Below the pieces are notes generated by a model. That model worked only from the letters and a program-made list of their open reading frames with translations. It was not told the origin of the DNA and ran no database searches. From positions 682,001 through 746,000 of the forward strand of contig JAFBJZ010000511.1 of the NCBI GenBank assembly GCA_016785225.1: a DNA stretch of 64,000 bases. Direction: 5' to 3'. A program made the position numbers and the translations under genes. This DNA comes from Psettodes erumei. Its lineage: Eukaryota > Chordata > Actinopteri > Pleuronectiformes > Psettodidae. Below are positions 36,720 through 47,949 of this stretch, in pieces; position 1 is the stretch's first letter; each line of letters starts with the position of its first letter.

Positions 36720-39700
36720 ACACTTCACACCCCCCACATGTCAGATAGCTGACAGCCCTTGGAGTGGTGGAGCTGGCACTGGGCCTGCAGCAGGGCACCG
36801 ATGAGTACTGCAGCCACTGGGTGTTGGGGGAGGGGGGTGGCCGGCCACTGGCGAGCACCCTGAACCCTCCTGGTCCCGGACCACAGTATGTCAGGCCCGC
36901 CTTAGTTTGCACATTCCCCGAGCTGCACGGATTTTGGAGCGCGACTGGGACCCGTGGCCTGGCGTCCCTCCCCTCCCCTCCTCGCCTCGTCACTGTCGGG
37001 GCAGGTGCTCCTCAGCGGCTGCTCAACCACCCCCCCCCATGTTTGGGGAAGGGGGGGTGGCTCATCAGCTGCCCTCAAGCCGTGTTCTGGAGGGGATGGC
37101 TGGTTCAGCTCACAGCCCCTTGCTCTGCGTTTGGCAGTAGCCCTCGTCGGTCTGTCAGCATTAACCAGGCCACATAGCAGCCTCCCATGGCCTGACACTG
37201 TGATCCGAGAGCCGCTTGCATCCCCTCGCTGCATACGCGCTCTAGAGGCCTCGAGACCAGAACCGCCGAGCCTCCTTTGCTTGAGAATCAAACTTGAAAG
37301 CGCCGCCGTCTGTTCTGCGCGCGGTTCTTTGTCCGCGGCGCGTGGCCTACCCGCGTGATTTGCATTGCATCGTATCTTTCTGAGCGCAGAGACCGCACGT
37401 CTGCTCGCAAGTCAGAATTTTTATGCCGTGCCTCGACGCTGGCGCATTTGAAATCTCACAGCCGCACCCCCAAGGGACCAGCTTAAGGCTGCAGCTTCTG
37501 TTTCAATTCCTCTGAGAGACCTAGATGAGCAAGAGAAGATGGTCTCAGATCATAGACCAGATTTAATTATGTCATGCAGCGTGGTCTGAGTGAAATAAAG
37601 AAATAAGTAGTTCATACCTCATTTAACTTTAGTAGTATTAAAGATATGCAATTTTTTTTTCCTGGCCTACGTTATGAGGAAAACGTTTTACAATGAGGTA
37701 TAAGACATTTTTGACACGTCTTGTCCACTCGTGCAGTCGTTCAGTCCCTTCATGGTCCTGGGGTCAGTTTAAAGTGGCACAGAAACATTCAAAGAACGGC
37801 CGAGCCCACCCCGAAACCTCGCTATGAACCATGCCCGTACAGTCGAGCCGGATTACTGGAGTTCATGCCTCACGTGGTGGCAACAAGACATGACCTACTT
37901 ATCAATCATGTTTCCACAATCCAGTTCATCACCATTGTCCCCCAAATACTGTAGCCATTGTTGTGGGCACTGTATACGCGAGGAGACGGCTCCGCACAAA
38001 AGGCGGCGTGCAGACGCCCGGCGACTCCGAGCAAGAGCGTCCCCGCCCAGCGGCGTCCGCTCGTCTGCCCGTTGCCGGCCAGACCCGGAGGGAGTCCGTC
38101 TGGTGGCAGCCGGTCAAGTGTTTTTTTTTATTATGGGTCTGCGGGTTGGAATTGTGTTGGGCAGCAGCAATAAAGCAGAAATTTAATTCACGGGTTGGAT
38201 CTTTTTCAAATGCGAGCGTAGCTCTTCTTGGATTCGCGTCGATGTGAATTTAATATCCTCTGGGTTTCTGTCTGTTGCTGTGATGAAAAGTGAATGGGTG
38301 AATGGGTTGGGACATGTTTTACGGACCAAACTGCCCGTGAATTAACATAACAAATGTTTTTTTTGTTTTTTTATGTCAGTTGGTGGCGAAAGTAATCGTT
38401 GCGCTTGGCCCCTACTCTTTCTTAATTGTCATCACAGCATGACGTGACGATTCAGGAAATCACGATGAGAACCGATCAGTCGTTTCATTTGGAAAATGAT
38501 GGGAAAATGAGCAGCTGATGTCTTCAGACAGCTCGTTTTGTGTGCAAAGTCCAGAAGGAGAAGAGTTAAATCCCGACATTTGAGAAGCTGGCACCAGAGA
38601 ATATTTGGCATTTCCACTTTAAACAAAAAAGCAATCACTTGATTATGAAAATAGTCGCCCCGTAATTCCCTCTCCGTCGGCGAATCATCGCGGATCAGAA
38701 GTTAAGCGGAGGTACTGCTGTTAATTTGCAGAGCTGCCGCCGGAAAGCTTCGTCAAATTAATGTCCCTTGTTAAGTCTCAGAACTAATTCAGTGACTGAC
38801 GTGGAATTGAACGGGAGTAACGTTCCGTCCTCAGTTCAGCACGATCCCCGAGTCGTCTCGCCAGGTTTCGTGATGGGGGATCGTCACCAGAGGACGAGTA
38901 AGCCTGCGTGTACCTGCAGCCGCGCAGCTGCTGCCCCGAATCCGGCCGGGTTGCCGGCAGCTCAGCTGGCGGCTGCGCAAGGTTTGTGGCCTACTTAGGT
39001 TTCTCGCACCTTTGCCCCGGGACGGCCGCCCCCCAGCGTCGGGACTGCGTTGCAGCCATTCCTCCCTCTCGCTTTTTGCCGGGTGACCTCGCAGCCTCCC
39101 ACGGGGCTCAGGGCTTTTTTAACCGCAAAACTAAACCCCACTCCCGGCAGCTTCAACTCAGAGGCCCGTCTCCTCTGGTTCTGCCCGCTGGTGTAAACTC
39201 GATTTGTTAAAAACGATCAGACGCCGTGCGTCATGTCGGTCGGGCTGGGACCCTGTGTGGCCGGGGCAGCCTCTGCCCCCTCGTGACCCCTCGGCAAATG
39301 CGAGGGCCTATCGCATTGCGCGCTGTAATCCCTGGCAGCGGGCCGCGTGGCCCGGTCAGAGTGTTGAAACGGCCTTTTGGCAGCGGTGCTTTTGTTTCTC
39401 GGCGTCGCTAATCGACACGGACGCCCTCGAATGTACACAGGAGACCCGGAATGTCGAGGCCGTGCGGCAAATGGGCTCGTCCCTACTTTTAGAAATGCTG
39501 AGCTCCCGTGAGAGTGGCAGCCAATGTGGACGCTTGAGTCTGAAATGCGACTTTGTGGTATTCGCCGCAAAACGCTGATAACACAATGAATCGTTGGTTA
39601 CTTGACATCACAATATGATTTCACATCTTGGCTCCTTCGAAACAAGGCACGGTGCAACGGCTGTGGAGAGCAATCCATCTCCCCAAGTTGAAAAAGTAAC

Positions 39701-39781
39701 AGAGCCGTGGGTTTGGTCTTATGATTTTATTTTTAATCTGAAAAAAATACAAATAACTGTATTTTTATACAACAGAGAAAG

Positions 39782-39791
<10 letters not shown>

Positions 39792-39823
<32 letters not shown>
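39792..39823. repeat. (TA)16 microsatellite
   Basis: Perfect TA repeat immediately left of a retrotransposon 3' tail fragment. Confidence 0.95.
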
Positions 39824-39827
<4 letters not shown>

Positions 39828-39891
39828 GGACCCGAGTCTGAAGGAAAAAAAAAAACACACGCCCAGGTGGGCGAGAGGGAGATTTTTTTTT
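39828..39891 (+). mobile_element. 3' tail fragment of a REL-type non-LTR retrotransposon (+)
   Basis: Only the last 64 bases of the element: GGACCCGAGTCTGAAGG, an A-rich insert, then CCCAGGTGGGCGAGAGGGAG and a T run. It is an inverted copy of the end of the neighbouring minus-strand fragment and forms with it an almost perfect hairpin (arms about 60 bases, AT-rich loop). Confidence 0.8.
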
Positions 39892-39904
39892 ATATATATA
39901 TAAA

Positions 39905-40347
39905 TAAAAAAAAATCTCCCTCTCGCCCACCTGGGCGGTGTTTCCTTCAGACTCGGGTCCTCTACCAGAGGCCTGGGAGTCTGAGGGTTCTGCACAGGAT
40001 CTTAGCCGTTCCCAGCATTGCGCTCTTTTGGACAGAGATCTCCGATGTTGTTCCTGGTATCTGTTGGAGCCATCCTTCCAGCTTGGGGGTCACCGCCCCT
40101 AGTGCCCCGATCACTATTGGTACCACAGATGCCTTCACACCCCACATTTTCTCTATCTCCTCTTTCAGCCCTTGGTATTTCTCGAGCTTCTCATGTTCTT
40201 TCTTTCTGATGTTGCTATCGCTGGGGATTGCTACATCTATCACTACCGCTGTCTTCCGATGTTTATCCACCACCACTATGTCAGGCTGGTTGGCCATCAC
40301 CATCTTGTCAGTCTGGATCTGGAAGTCCCACAGGATCTTGGCCTGTT

Positions 40348-40349
<2 letters not shown>
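39905..40349 (-). mobile_element. 5'-truncated REL-endonuclease non-LTR retrotransposon, 3' fragment (-)
   Basis: Read on the minus strand, it encodes the C-terminal part of a retroelement polyprotein: QAKILWDFQIQTDKMV, then QPDIVVVDKH and VVIDVAIPSDSN, which fit a PD-(D/E)XK restriction-like endonuclease, then a KLEKYQGLKEEIEKMW helix and a C-terminal GTAKILCRTLRLPGLW. This tail is very common in fish genomes and fits the R2/R4/NeSL-type elements; the exact clade is uncertain. The 5' end is cut off at a (TA)n tract. The reverse transcriptase and zinc knuckle are missing, so the copy is dead. Confidence 0.85.

Positions 40350-40384
<35 letters not shown>
40350..40384. repeat. (TA)17 microsatellite between two retroelement copies
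   Basis: Perfect AT repeat lying exactly at the 5' truncation points of the two divergent fragments. Confidence 0.95.
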
Positions 40385-40386
<2 letters not shown>

Positions 40387-40965
40387 TTCTCTAATCATGG
40401 CAGCACAGGAACAGGCCCTAAACACCAGAGCAATAGAGGCCGGGATCTACCACACCAGACAAGATCCCAGGTGCAGGCTGTGCAGAGTAGGCCCTGAGAC
40501 AGTCCAACACATCACAGCAGGGTGTAAGATGCTGGCAGGCAAGGCATACATGGAGCGGCATAACCAGGTAGCGGGCATAGTATACAGGAACATCTGTACA
40601 GAGTACGGACTGGAGGTCCCAGGGTCCAGATGGGAGACACCCCCAAAGGTAACAGAGAACAAACAGGCCAAGATCCTGTGGGACTTCCAGATCCAGACTG
40701 ACAAGATGGTGATGGCCAATCAGCCTGACATAGTGGTGGTGGATAAATATCGGAAGACAGTGGTAGTGATAGATGTAGCAATCCCCAGCGATAGCAACAT
40801 CAGAAAGAAAGGACACGAGAAGCTCGAGAAATACCATGGGCTGAAAGAGGAGATAGAGAAAATGTGGGGTGTGAAGGCAACTGTGAACCCTCAGACTCCC
40901 AGGCCTCTGGTAGAGTCTGAAGGAGACACCGCCCAGGTGGGTGAGAGGGAGATTTTTTTTTTTTT
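40385..40965 (+). mobile_element. 5'-truncated REL-endonuclease non-LTR retrotransposon, 3' fragment (+), internally deleted
   Basis: Encodes a CCHC zinc knuckle (CRLCRVGPETVQHITAGC, C-x2-C-x7-H-x4-C), then the linker QAKILWDFQIQTDKMV and the endonuclease motifs QPDIVVVDKY and VVVIDVAIP. Compared with the minus-strand copy it starts further upstream but lacks about 150 bases (the GALGAVTPKLEGW to GTAKILCRT segment) just before the shared 3' end, and closes with GCCCAGGTGGGTGAGAGGGA and a T run. No intact reverse transcriptase. Inactive. Confidence 0.85.
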
Positions 40966-43900
40966 AAATATAAAGCACTTTTTTTTTATCGCTACACGGT
41001 GCAACCTGCACATTTCTGTGCACGAATGTGACAAAGATGTGCGTCGAGCTGAAGTTGCCATCGCTGTTGGTTACCAGTCGAGAAGGGAGCAGGTCGGTTG
41101 TCGGAGATGTTGAGGGCCTACTGCGGCGCGTTTCCTTATCTGTTATTATGTCTCCCATCACTACTCTGCGTGCGGCTCCGACGTTCAAGGCTCGACCTCG
41201 CGTCGTTCCTTCAAATCGTCATTGCGGTCCACGCGTCGGTGATATGGTTGCGGTCCCGCGGGGCTGCCCGGAGGGACTCTAGAGAGCCCCCCCCCCCGCC
41301 TCAGTTCAACCCCCACATCACAATGCTGACAAGCGCCCAGCACAGGCAGGGGGGAGGTAGGGGGTGGGGGGATTAGACCTAGATCAGCATTAAAGAAAGC
41401 CTTTGATTACGTCTGGAACATTAGCTGCGTGTGTCTGAGGCCGAGCATCCCTCGAGGGATTAGTGTCGAGCCAGCCCACCTCTACGCCTAGACATCCGGC
41501 ACACACAAAGGGGTCTAACGGGATCCTCGCTGGGGTCCTTGAAATATACTGAGGACACGTTACACGTCCGATAAGGCCTGAACGACCCTGGCAGGCGGCA
41601 CGCCGCGAGGTTTCTCTCAAAAATGCTGCTTTCCGTTTTTTAGCTTTGTCATGTGTATTTGTCGCTGCTTCTCATCGGATCGTTCATGCCCGCATTGATT
41701 TGCTTGAATCGATAGTTATCTTCTTGTAAGCCGTCTTTTTTTTTTGTTGTTTTTTTTTCCAGACCAAAATGTAGCCAGCACAGACCTGAGAATCGCGATC
41801 GTTCCCCGATGAGTCAGATCACACAAATAAACAGAAAGCAGTTTGGGTCTTAACATTCAAGGAGTGGTCTCGTTGGACTTGGCCGCCGACTGAAATGGCA
41901 AATGTAATACAGACGCGGGCCTCTATAAATAGACGAGCTTTTTATGTCCCGAGAGTCTCCGGCAGTTTAATTAGAGCGGGGTTGGAAGAAATTCGATTGG
42001 CGTCGACGTTGGCGACGCGTTTACCGATCAGTCTTTTGTCTGGAAAGAAAGTTTGATTTTTTTGGGGGGATGTTTTGGTTTAGTTTTAGTCACTTTGGGG
42101 GGAAATGGTAATCCGCCTCGTGCTGTAACTCGGGCCGCAGCTAACAATGACTTTCATTATTGGTTCTTCCCATAATTATTGTCTGAATTGATTGCTCGGG
42201 CTAGAACAGGGGGGAAAAGCGAAAAATGACCATCGCAATAACCAAACATAAATCACCACAGCTCTACCTGAAACAGTTCGTCTGTAGACGTCTGTAACGA
42301 AACTCTGTCTTGGAGATAACCAATTTTGAAAACAATGAGCGGCAGCATTGGCGCCGCACCCTCAGACATTTCCGGTGTTTTGCGAGCGTTGTAATCCAGC
42401 GCTGACACCCTGGAAGGCATACTTTCGAGGTTAAGTCTCTCGCGATGAGCCATCGCACGCCAGGCGAGCGCCATCTGGAGCATTGTTAAAATTGCAAGCA
42501 TGGCTGGAAAGGTGGCGGGTTCAGTCTGGGCGCATTGGATGAAGCCGCTGTCATCCCGTTCACCGAGGCCGGAACTGTAGCGGCGCCGGCTCCGCAGCTT
42601 CTCTGCATGCAGAACTTAGGATTTGACGAGGCGAACTCTGCTGGATCTCGCCCGCCAACGGGAGAACACCGGCGATCGGCCGCCATTTACAATTCCACAT
42701 CGTTTCTGCGTCCCAAACGGCGATCCCTCCCAATGGGATTTCATGCACCACACTTCATGTCACCGTAAGATCAGGATGAGATGAGATCAACCTTCAGATT
42801 GGTGAAAATACAAAACTGCAAGCCTCCAAACTGTCAGGAGCCCGGGCAGAGATGGTGCTAAATATGGCCAGTTTTCACACTTCAAATGCAAAACATCAGA
42901 GGATCAGAAATGCGGCGGGCCTATTTATACAGACGATGAATGCGGAAGCTATATGGGCCCGCTGTGCAGCAGCAGACACTTCGTTTCAAAATGCGCCTGA
43001 ATATTAATGGCTCGTCGTTTTATAACCGGAGGTCTTAAGACGACGTCGCACCTTTCAGCAGTCAGAGAGCCCCAGTTCTTTGCATATCCTCTTCATCACC
43101 TGCTCTTTCTTCAGTCGACCTGCTCCCGAGCGTCCTTCCAAGGCTAGATGCGCTCGCGCCCGCCGCTTTCCTCCGCGCCTGGAGACCCGCCAGCTCCCCT
43201 CGTTCGTCTGAGGATGAGGAGACGCGATCAAACGTGCCACTGCTGCCGATTGAAGCCGCCTCCCCCCCATGCCCTCCACCGACACCCCCTCTCCACCCGC
43301 TAACCTCCCCCCTACCCGCCCACGCACGCCAAAACCCTGAAGGCACCCCGAGCTGCTGAAGTGACGTCGGCGAGCTCTCCGCATCTTTTCATGTCTGCCT
43401 TGCTTTCGAGTCTTCGGCGAGCTCGCCAATTAAACCGGGCCCCGACGCCGGGGTCGGCGGAAGCGCCCTCAATCGGCATGGCTAGAAACAGACGAGCGGG
43501 CGACGTCGGGCGCTGGCGGCTCGCGGGGTAAAACGGCGGCGCACCCCTCGGGTGTTTGTCGTTTCAAGGGCCGTAGCCAGGGGCACGCTCTCCGGGCCGG
43601 CTCTGATCTGGATGGAGCCGCCACGGCGGCGAACGACAGCCGGCGGCCGACGGCGCCCCATTCATCCCCCACCCCCGGGGCCCTGCGAGGTGGGGGTGCG
43701 GCGAGCCAGCTCCTCAATTAAATATAACCCCACATCAAACAGCCTGTCAACATGCGTTAGCGACCCTTTGTGTAGATAAGAGGCCAAAATAAATTGCCAG
43801 AACTATCACGGTCGCTGCGGCTACTGTAGGCTCCTCTGCGAAAGGCTCCTCGGGGGGAGAGCGACCCCGACTTGCATGCTGATGTTCTCTTACTCTCTCT

Positions 43901-44717
43901 CCACTGGGCTGATGCTTTTTCAAATTTAGCAATTTTTTTTTTAGCTGTTTCAATTAGACAGCCGAGGCCGGGTATCAAGCGTCGTCGTTGACGCTTTATA
44001 ACGGAGATCTAATGCGACAGCGGCCGACCTTGATGTGCGCGCACCGCCGCGGCGGAACCCATCCCTTTTCTGTCATCCGCATTAGCTTTGGCAGCTCCTT
44101 TTATATCCCCCCCCCCCCCCACTTCTCCTTTTTTTCCCCCTCCCCCGTATATCTCGCATCTCTGCAGACTGACAGCGAAAATAGGTCATTAGTTAGACGG
44201 GGAGTAAGAGATGGAAGGAGCAGGCGGCGGTGAGGTCCGCGCGGGAAAACTGCCATGCAGTATTAATGACAGCCGCTCGCGCCGCGAGGTGCCACAACTG
44301 CGCCGAGACAAGGCCGCTGACGTCGACTATCGCCTCCGTTTGGTTTAGTCGCCCGCATTATTTACCCCGTTAGGCACCGGCCTACAGCGCTGCGCCGAAA
44401 AAGTCCTGTTAGAAAACATTTGATAATTGAAATGCGGCCCCCCTTTCGTGTCGTCGTCGTGCCGTAAGAACTAATCCAGTGGGTGTTAGCTCGGCCGCCT
44501 CAACCTCGCGTCGGCCGAAGAGCGGCGCCAAGGACGGTATGAAAGGTTCCCGCCGGAGCTTTGTGCTAAACGCTCAAAAAGGACAAAGAAGGAACTGGTT
44601 AAAAAAAATTCCTGCGAGCAGACTCTGAAACCAACCCTCCGACGGCAACGGCGAGTGTTTGCGTAGCTGGGGTTGCTCGCAGGTCTTGTGTAACGTGGGT
44701 TCTGTTTGTGTGTCCAG
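40966..44717. other. Probable ctnnbip1 intron 1, distal part
   Basis: CpG-rich non-coding sequence with poly(C) runs near 41287-41298 and 44107-44121 and poly(T) runs near 41740. No exon recognised. Confidence 0.5.
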
Positions 44718-44736
44718 AGCCACAGGAGCAGGGGGG

Positions 44737-45910
44737 ATGAACCGCGAGGAGGCCCCGGGGAAGTCTCCTGAAGACATGTACATCCAACAGAAAGTGCGGG
44801 TCCTGCTCATGCTTAAGAAAATGGGATCGAACGTAAGTGTCTCGCCCGGAACGCGGCGCGTCGTCCCGTCGAAAGAGGCGACGACTGAAGTTTCACTGTC
44901 TGTCGATGACGTACGCTTGTCTGACATCATCCGGCGATTACTTCCACCACGTTTACGGGAATTCAGGTAGCGAACGCTCGTTAAAACGCCACTTTGGACG
45001 AGCGGCGCGCAGCCTGGTCACGAGGCTGAGGGAGGAAAGTAGGCGCAGATTACGAGCCCGTCCTCCTTCGAGCCAGAAAGTCAGTTCTCAGAAATAATGT
45101 GACAAAAAAAATCTCTTTACTTAAGATAGCTTACGATCAGACAAGAGAGCCGTTGTCGTCACTAACGGTGAATTCGTAACCTGCGAGTTATGTTCGGGGG
45201 CTCGTTGGTTCTAAAGCTACAAAGTTAAAACCCCTCAACGCTAAGAGACTTTCGCACACAGTTCCAAGAACAGCTTGGAGGAGACAAATAAAAACGTTTG
45301 GATGTGCTCAGACGGGTGAAAAAAGACGCGTACAGAAATACATCAAGCAACAGTGAACAAACGACACAAATTGTGTACATTCTAAACTAGAATACAGTAG
45401 TGCAAGTAGAATACACGATGAATAATGTTCACATAATGAGTTGGATCATGTACTTGATGCTTTTGTAGCGTATGTACAGTGCGCCTAGATTTTTATTTGA
45501 CAATGATGACTTTGATTACATGTGCATGTTATAACTGTATTTTACAGTCATAATTTAGACATAATTTATCATTTGGATGTGGGGTTGTTAACACTGCAGG
45601 CCGGTAACATTTTCTACGTCCTCTCTCACTTTCTTTATGATTTAATATTCCCGTGGCCTTATAACGAGTTGAGGAGCAGATGCGTACCAACAAGAAATAA
45701 ATTTTCGCTCGTTAGCGTAAAACTCCAGACGTACTTTGGGGCCCACGCCGTCGCCTCTGATTTGACACACGCTCGACTTCTCCTTCACGAGGGATCTCTC
45801 CTTGTCCGCTCCTCCTCAGCTTACGCCGAGCGAAGAGGCCTTTCTCCGAAATTACGCAGGTGTGGTCCACAGTCAGATGAGCCAGCTACCGCAGCACAAC
45901 ATAGACCAGG
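44737..45910 (+). CDS. ctnnbip1: Beta-catenin-interacting protein 1 (ICAT), first two coding exons; C-terminal exon not found
   Basis: ICAT binds the beta-catenin armadillo repeats and blocks TCF binding, damping Wnt signalling in nucleus and cytoplasm. Exon 44737-44832 (acceptor at 44717) encodes 32 residues, MNREEAPGKSPEDMYIQQKV and on to LMLKKMGSN, forming the helical domain. Exon 45820-45910 encodes LTPSEEAFLRNYAGVVHSQM and on to QHNIDQ, the start of the extended tail that occupies the TCF groove, and ends in phase 1 at a good donor. The family is 81 residues long. The last 18 or so (AEDVVMAFSRSETEDRRQ in human) should come from one more exon, but no match was found downstream to 64000. 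It may lie beyond the window. Confidence 0.93.
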
Positions 45911-46348
45911 GTAAGGCCCGTGACACGTGCACGCACACATTCACTTGTGATTGAGTTAACATTTCCATCAGGTTGGTAGCCGTCACTACAGTTTTCTGAC
46001 ATTTTTTTTTCTTTTTAATGTTCATCCTTTGGTTTTAACAGGAGGCGTGTGTGTGTGAGAAAGTCGGTTAATATGAAACACTTGTGCGACGAACTTCGGC
46101 CTCCCGTGCTCCAGAAATGCAGACGACTGAATGCTGCGCGATTAGTCACGCGGCAAACGGCGCGGTCGGCTGTGACCGGGTGACTCATCCTCGGCACGAA
46201 CGCGTCGGCGGTTTCGCTGACGCCCGGCCCGAGCTGGGAGCGCGGCGTGCGAATGTTTGTTTATTCGATAAAGCCGATCGCTCGCTTTGCTTAATAATGT
46301 GACCTTGCAAAGGTCCTCGTCTATGTTTGTTGTTCTTTTTTTTATCAG

Positions 46349-46365
46349 GGCACTGGAGGGCGCTG
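46349..46365 (+). promoter_or_regulatory. CTCF-like motif, tandem copy 1
   Basis: GGCACTGGAGGGCGCTG shares the GGGCGCTG core and most of the CTCF consensus (10 of 12 core positions). Same orientation as copy 2, 60 bases upstream of it. Confidence 0.4.
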
Positions 46366-46408
46366 TTGAGCTTTCTTTGGCCCCCTAAAGAGTTTTCATA
46401 AGTTGAAA

Positions 46409-46425
46409 CCACAAGAGGGCGCTGG
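46409..46425 (+). promoter_or_regulatory. CTCF-like motif, tandem copy 2
   Basis: CCACAAGAGGGCGCTGG matches the CTCF core at 11 of 12 positions, a strong by-eye match. Confidence 0.55.
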
Positions 46426-47929
46426 ATGAAACAAAATGACACACGTGGAGAGGAGCCGCAGTTGCCTGAGTGGCAGCAGATTGGAATTTTTTTTTTTTTT
46501 TTTACAGTCAGATACCGTCTTCACGTTCGATATGACCCCAGGCGAGATTTACGTCTGGGAAGCATCGGCCCGAGACGCTTCGCTCGCCTTGTCTGTGAAA
46601 CAGTCGAAAACGAAACAGTCGCGTCATAAACGCCCGACTCATGGAGAATGTCGCCTGTCCGTTGGGGTTCGCGTCACGTCGTTTTCCTCGCCGCCTTTAG
46701 CGGACGCGAGAGCTCCACGTCTTTGCGTCAATGCCGCGAGGGAGAGCCTCATCAATGATGCAGGGGGCACGACACGCGTGACAAATTTCGTGCTGCGTTT
46801 CCAAAAATTAGACGCCCCACCTGCACCAACCTATGATGGACATAATGTAATGTGGTTTGGAAACAGCTAAAAAAAAAAAAAGCACCCAGTTTTCCTTCAT
46901 CGCTTTTCAGCTGACTGTTGGATGAGCCCGCAGTCTTTTGTCAGCCCCCGAGACGACGTCGAATAAACCGGAAAAGACAAGTCGAGGCGACGCGCCTTCA
47001 CAAATTTGTCCCGCTCGTGTAACAAACTAAACCCGCTCAGCCACAAAAATCCGCCCCCCGGCGGCGTGAAACTGAGCACGGGGAGAGCACGCCGAGGCAG
47101 GAAGCAGCTCGATTACCAGCGTCCTCAAGGGGTCTCGGCGTGCAGCGACTGGGTCGATTTCCCGACGGCGGTTAGAGGTGCGCCACGCCGACGCGCTGGG
47201 ATATCGAATGAGCCCGCCAGGCCAGGCTGCGTTCAGGAGATGTTAAACAGGAGCAAAGGTGCGAGAAGACGCAAGCGCTAATGTGACAAAACGGTTAACC
47301 ATCGTTGCTGCTGTCAGCACGACATATTCTGATAAGACAACTAATTTGTAGGCGTCCGGAGTCGCCGTCGCCCTTCATCGCATCGGCTCAGACAGAGTGG
47401 AAGCGACACCGTCGAGTGTTACTTACTTTTTTTTTCTTGCCTTGTGAGGAAAGACAAAAACCGACTCGCCCCGCGTTCCTTTTGAGTCTGGGGCGGGTCA
47501 CTGAATATGCATTTCTTGCAGGTTTTAATTGGCTGATTACCATACATGCAAATGCGGAGTTTTGTTTTGCAATTTTAATCAGGCCAAAGAGGAGTTCTCC
47601 TCCAAAGGCTCTGGAGCTGTGAATGTTGTTTTTCTGTTTTCTGCTTTTTGAAATTCTGCTTTCTCGCCGTGAATACCTTGATCTGGCCGAGTTTTCTCGT
47701 GGCGCAGAGGAGCAGAGGACCGGCGTGAGGCGGCGTGCTCTGTTGAAAGGCCGTTGTTGGATGCGTTTGGTCTTCGCGGCGCGGCCGGTCGTCTTCCTCC
47801 TTTAGCTCGCTCGTGCTCGCACGCCGTGTCAGTTTCTCAGGGCCCGCTATCCCACCTGATGCGACACAGAAAGTTTGCTCCTCCCAGAAAGACGTGCGAG
47901 GGCCTCAGAGGAAGAGGTGAGGCGGGGAT

Positions 47930-47949
47930 GGGGTTGCCATAGCAACCCC
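47930..47949. promoter_or_regulatory. RFX X-box within a 20-bp inverted repeat
   Basis: GTTGCCATAGCAAC (47933-47946) is a consensus-type X-box dimer site. It extends to GGGGTTGC / GCAACCCC arms around a 4-base centre. Confidence 0.55.

Larger units (their letters stand above)
35677..39780. other. Probable ctnnbip1 intron 1, CpG-rich part
   Basis: GC- and CpG-rich non-coding sequence. Open frames such as those at 36.3-37.3 kb run through simple sequence or lack any recognisable domain or splice context. No gene is called. Confidence 0.5.

Noticed and set aside
36355..37358. Several overlapping 100-210 codon open frames
   Set aside because: Caused by GC-rich, stop-poor simple sequence; mutually overlapping on both strands with no domain.
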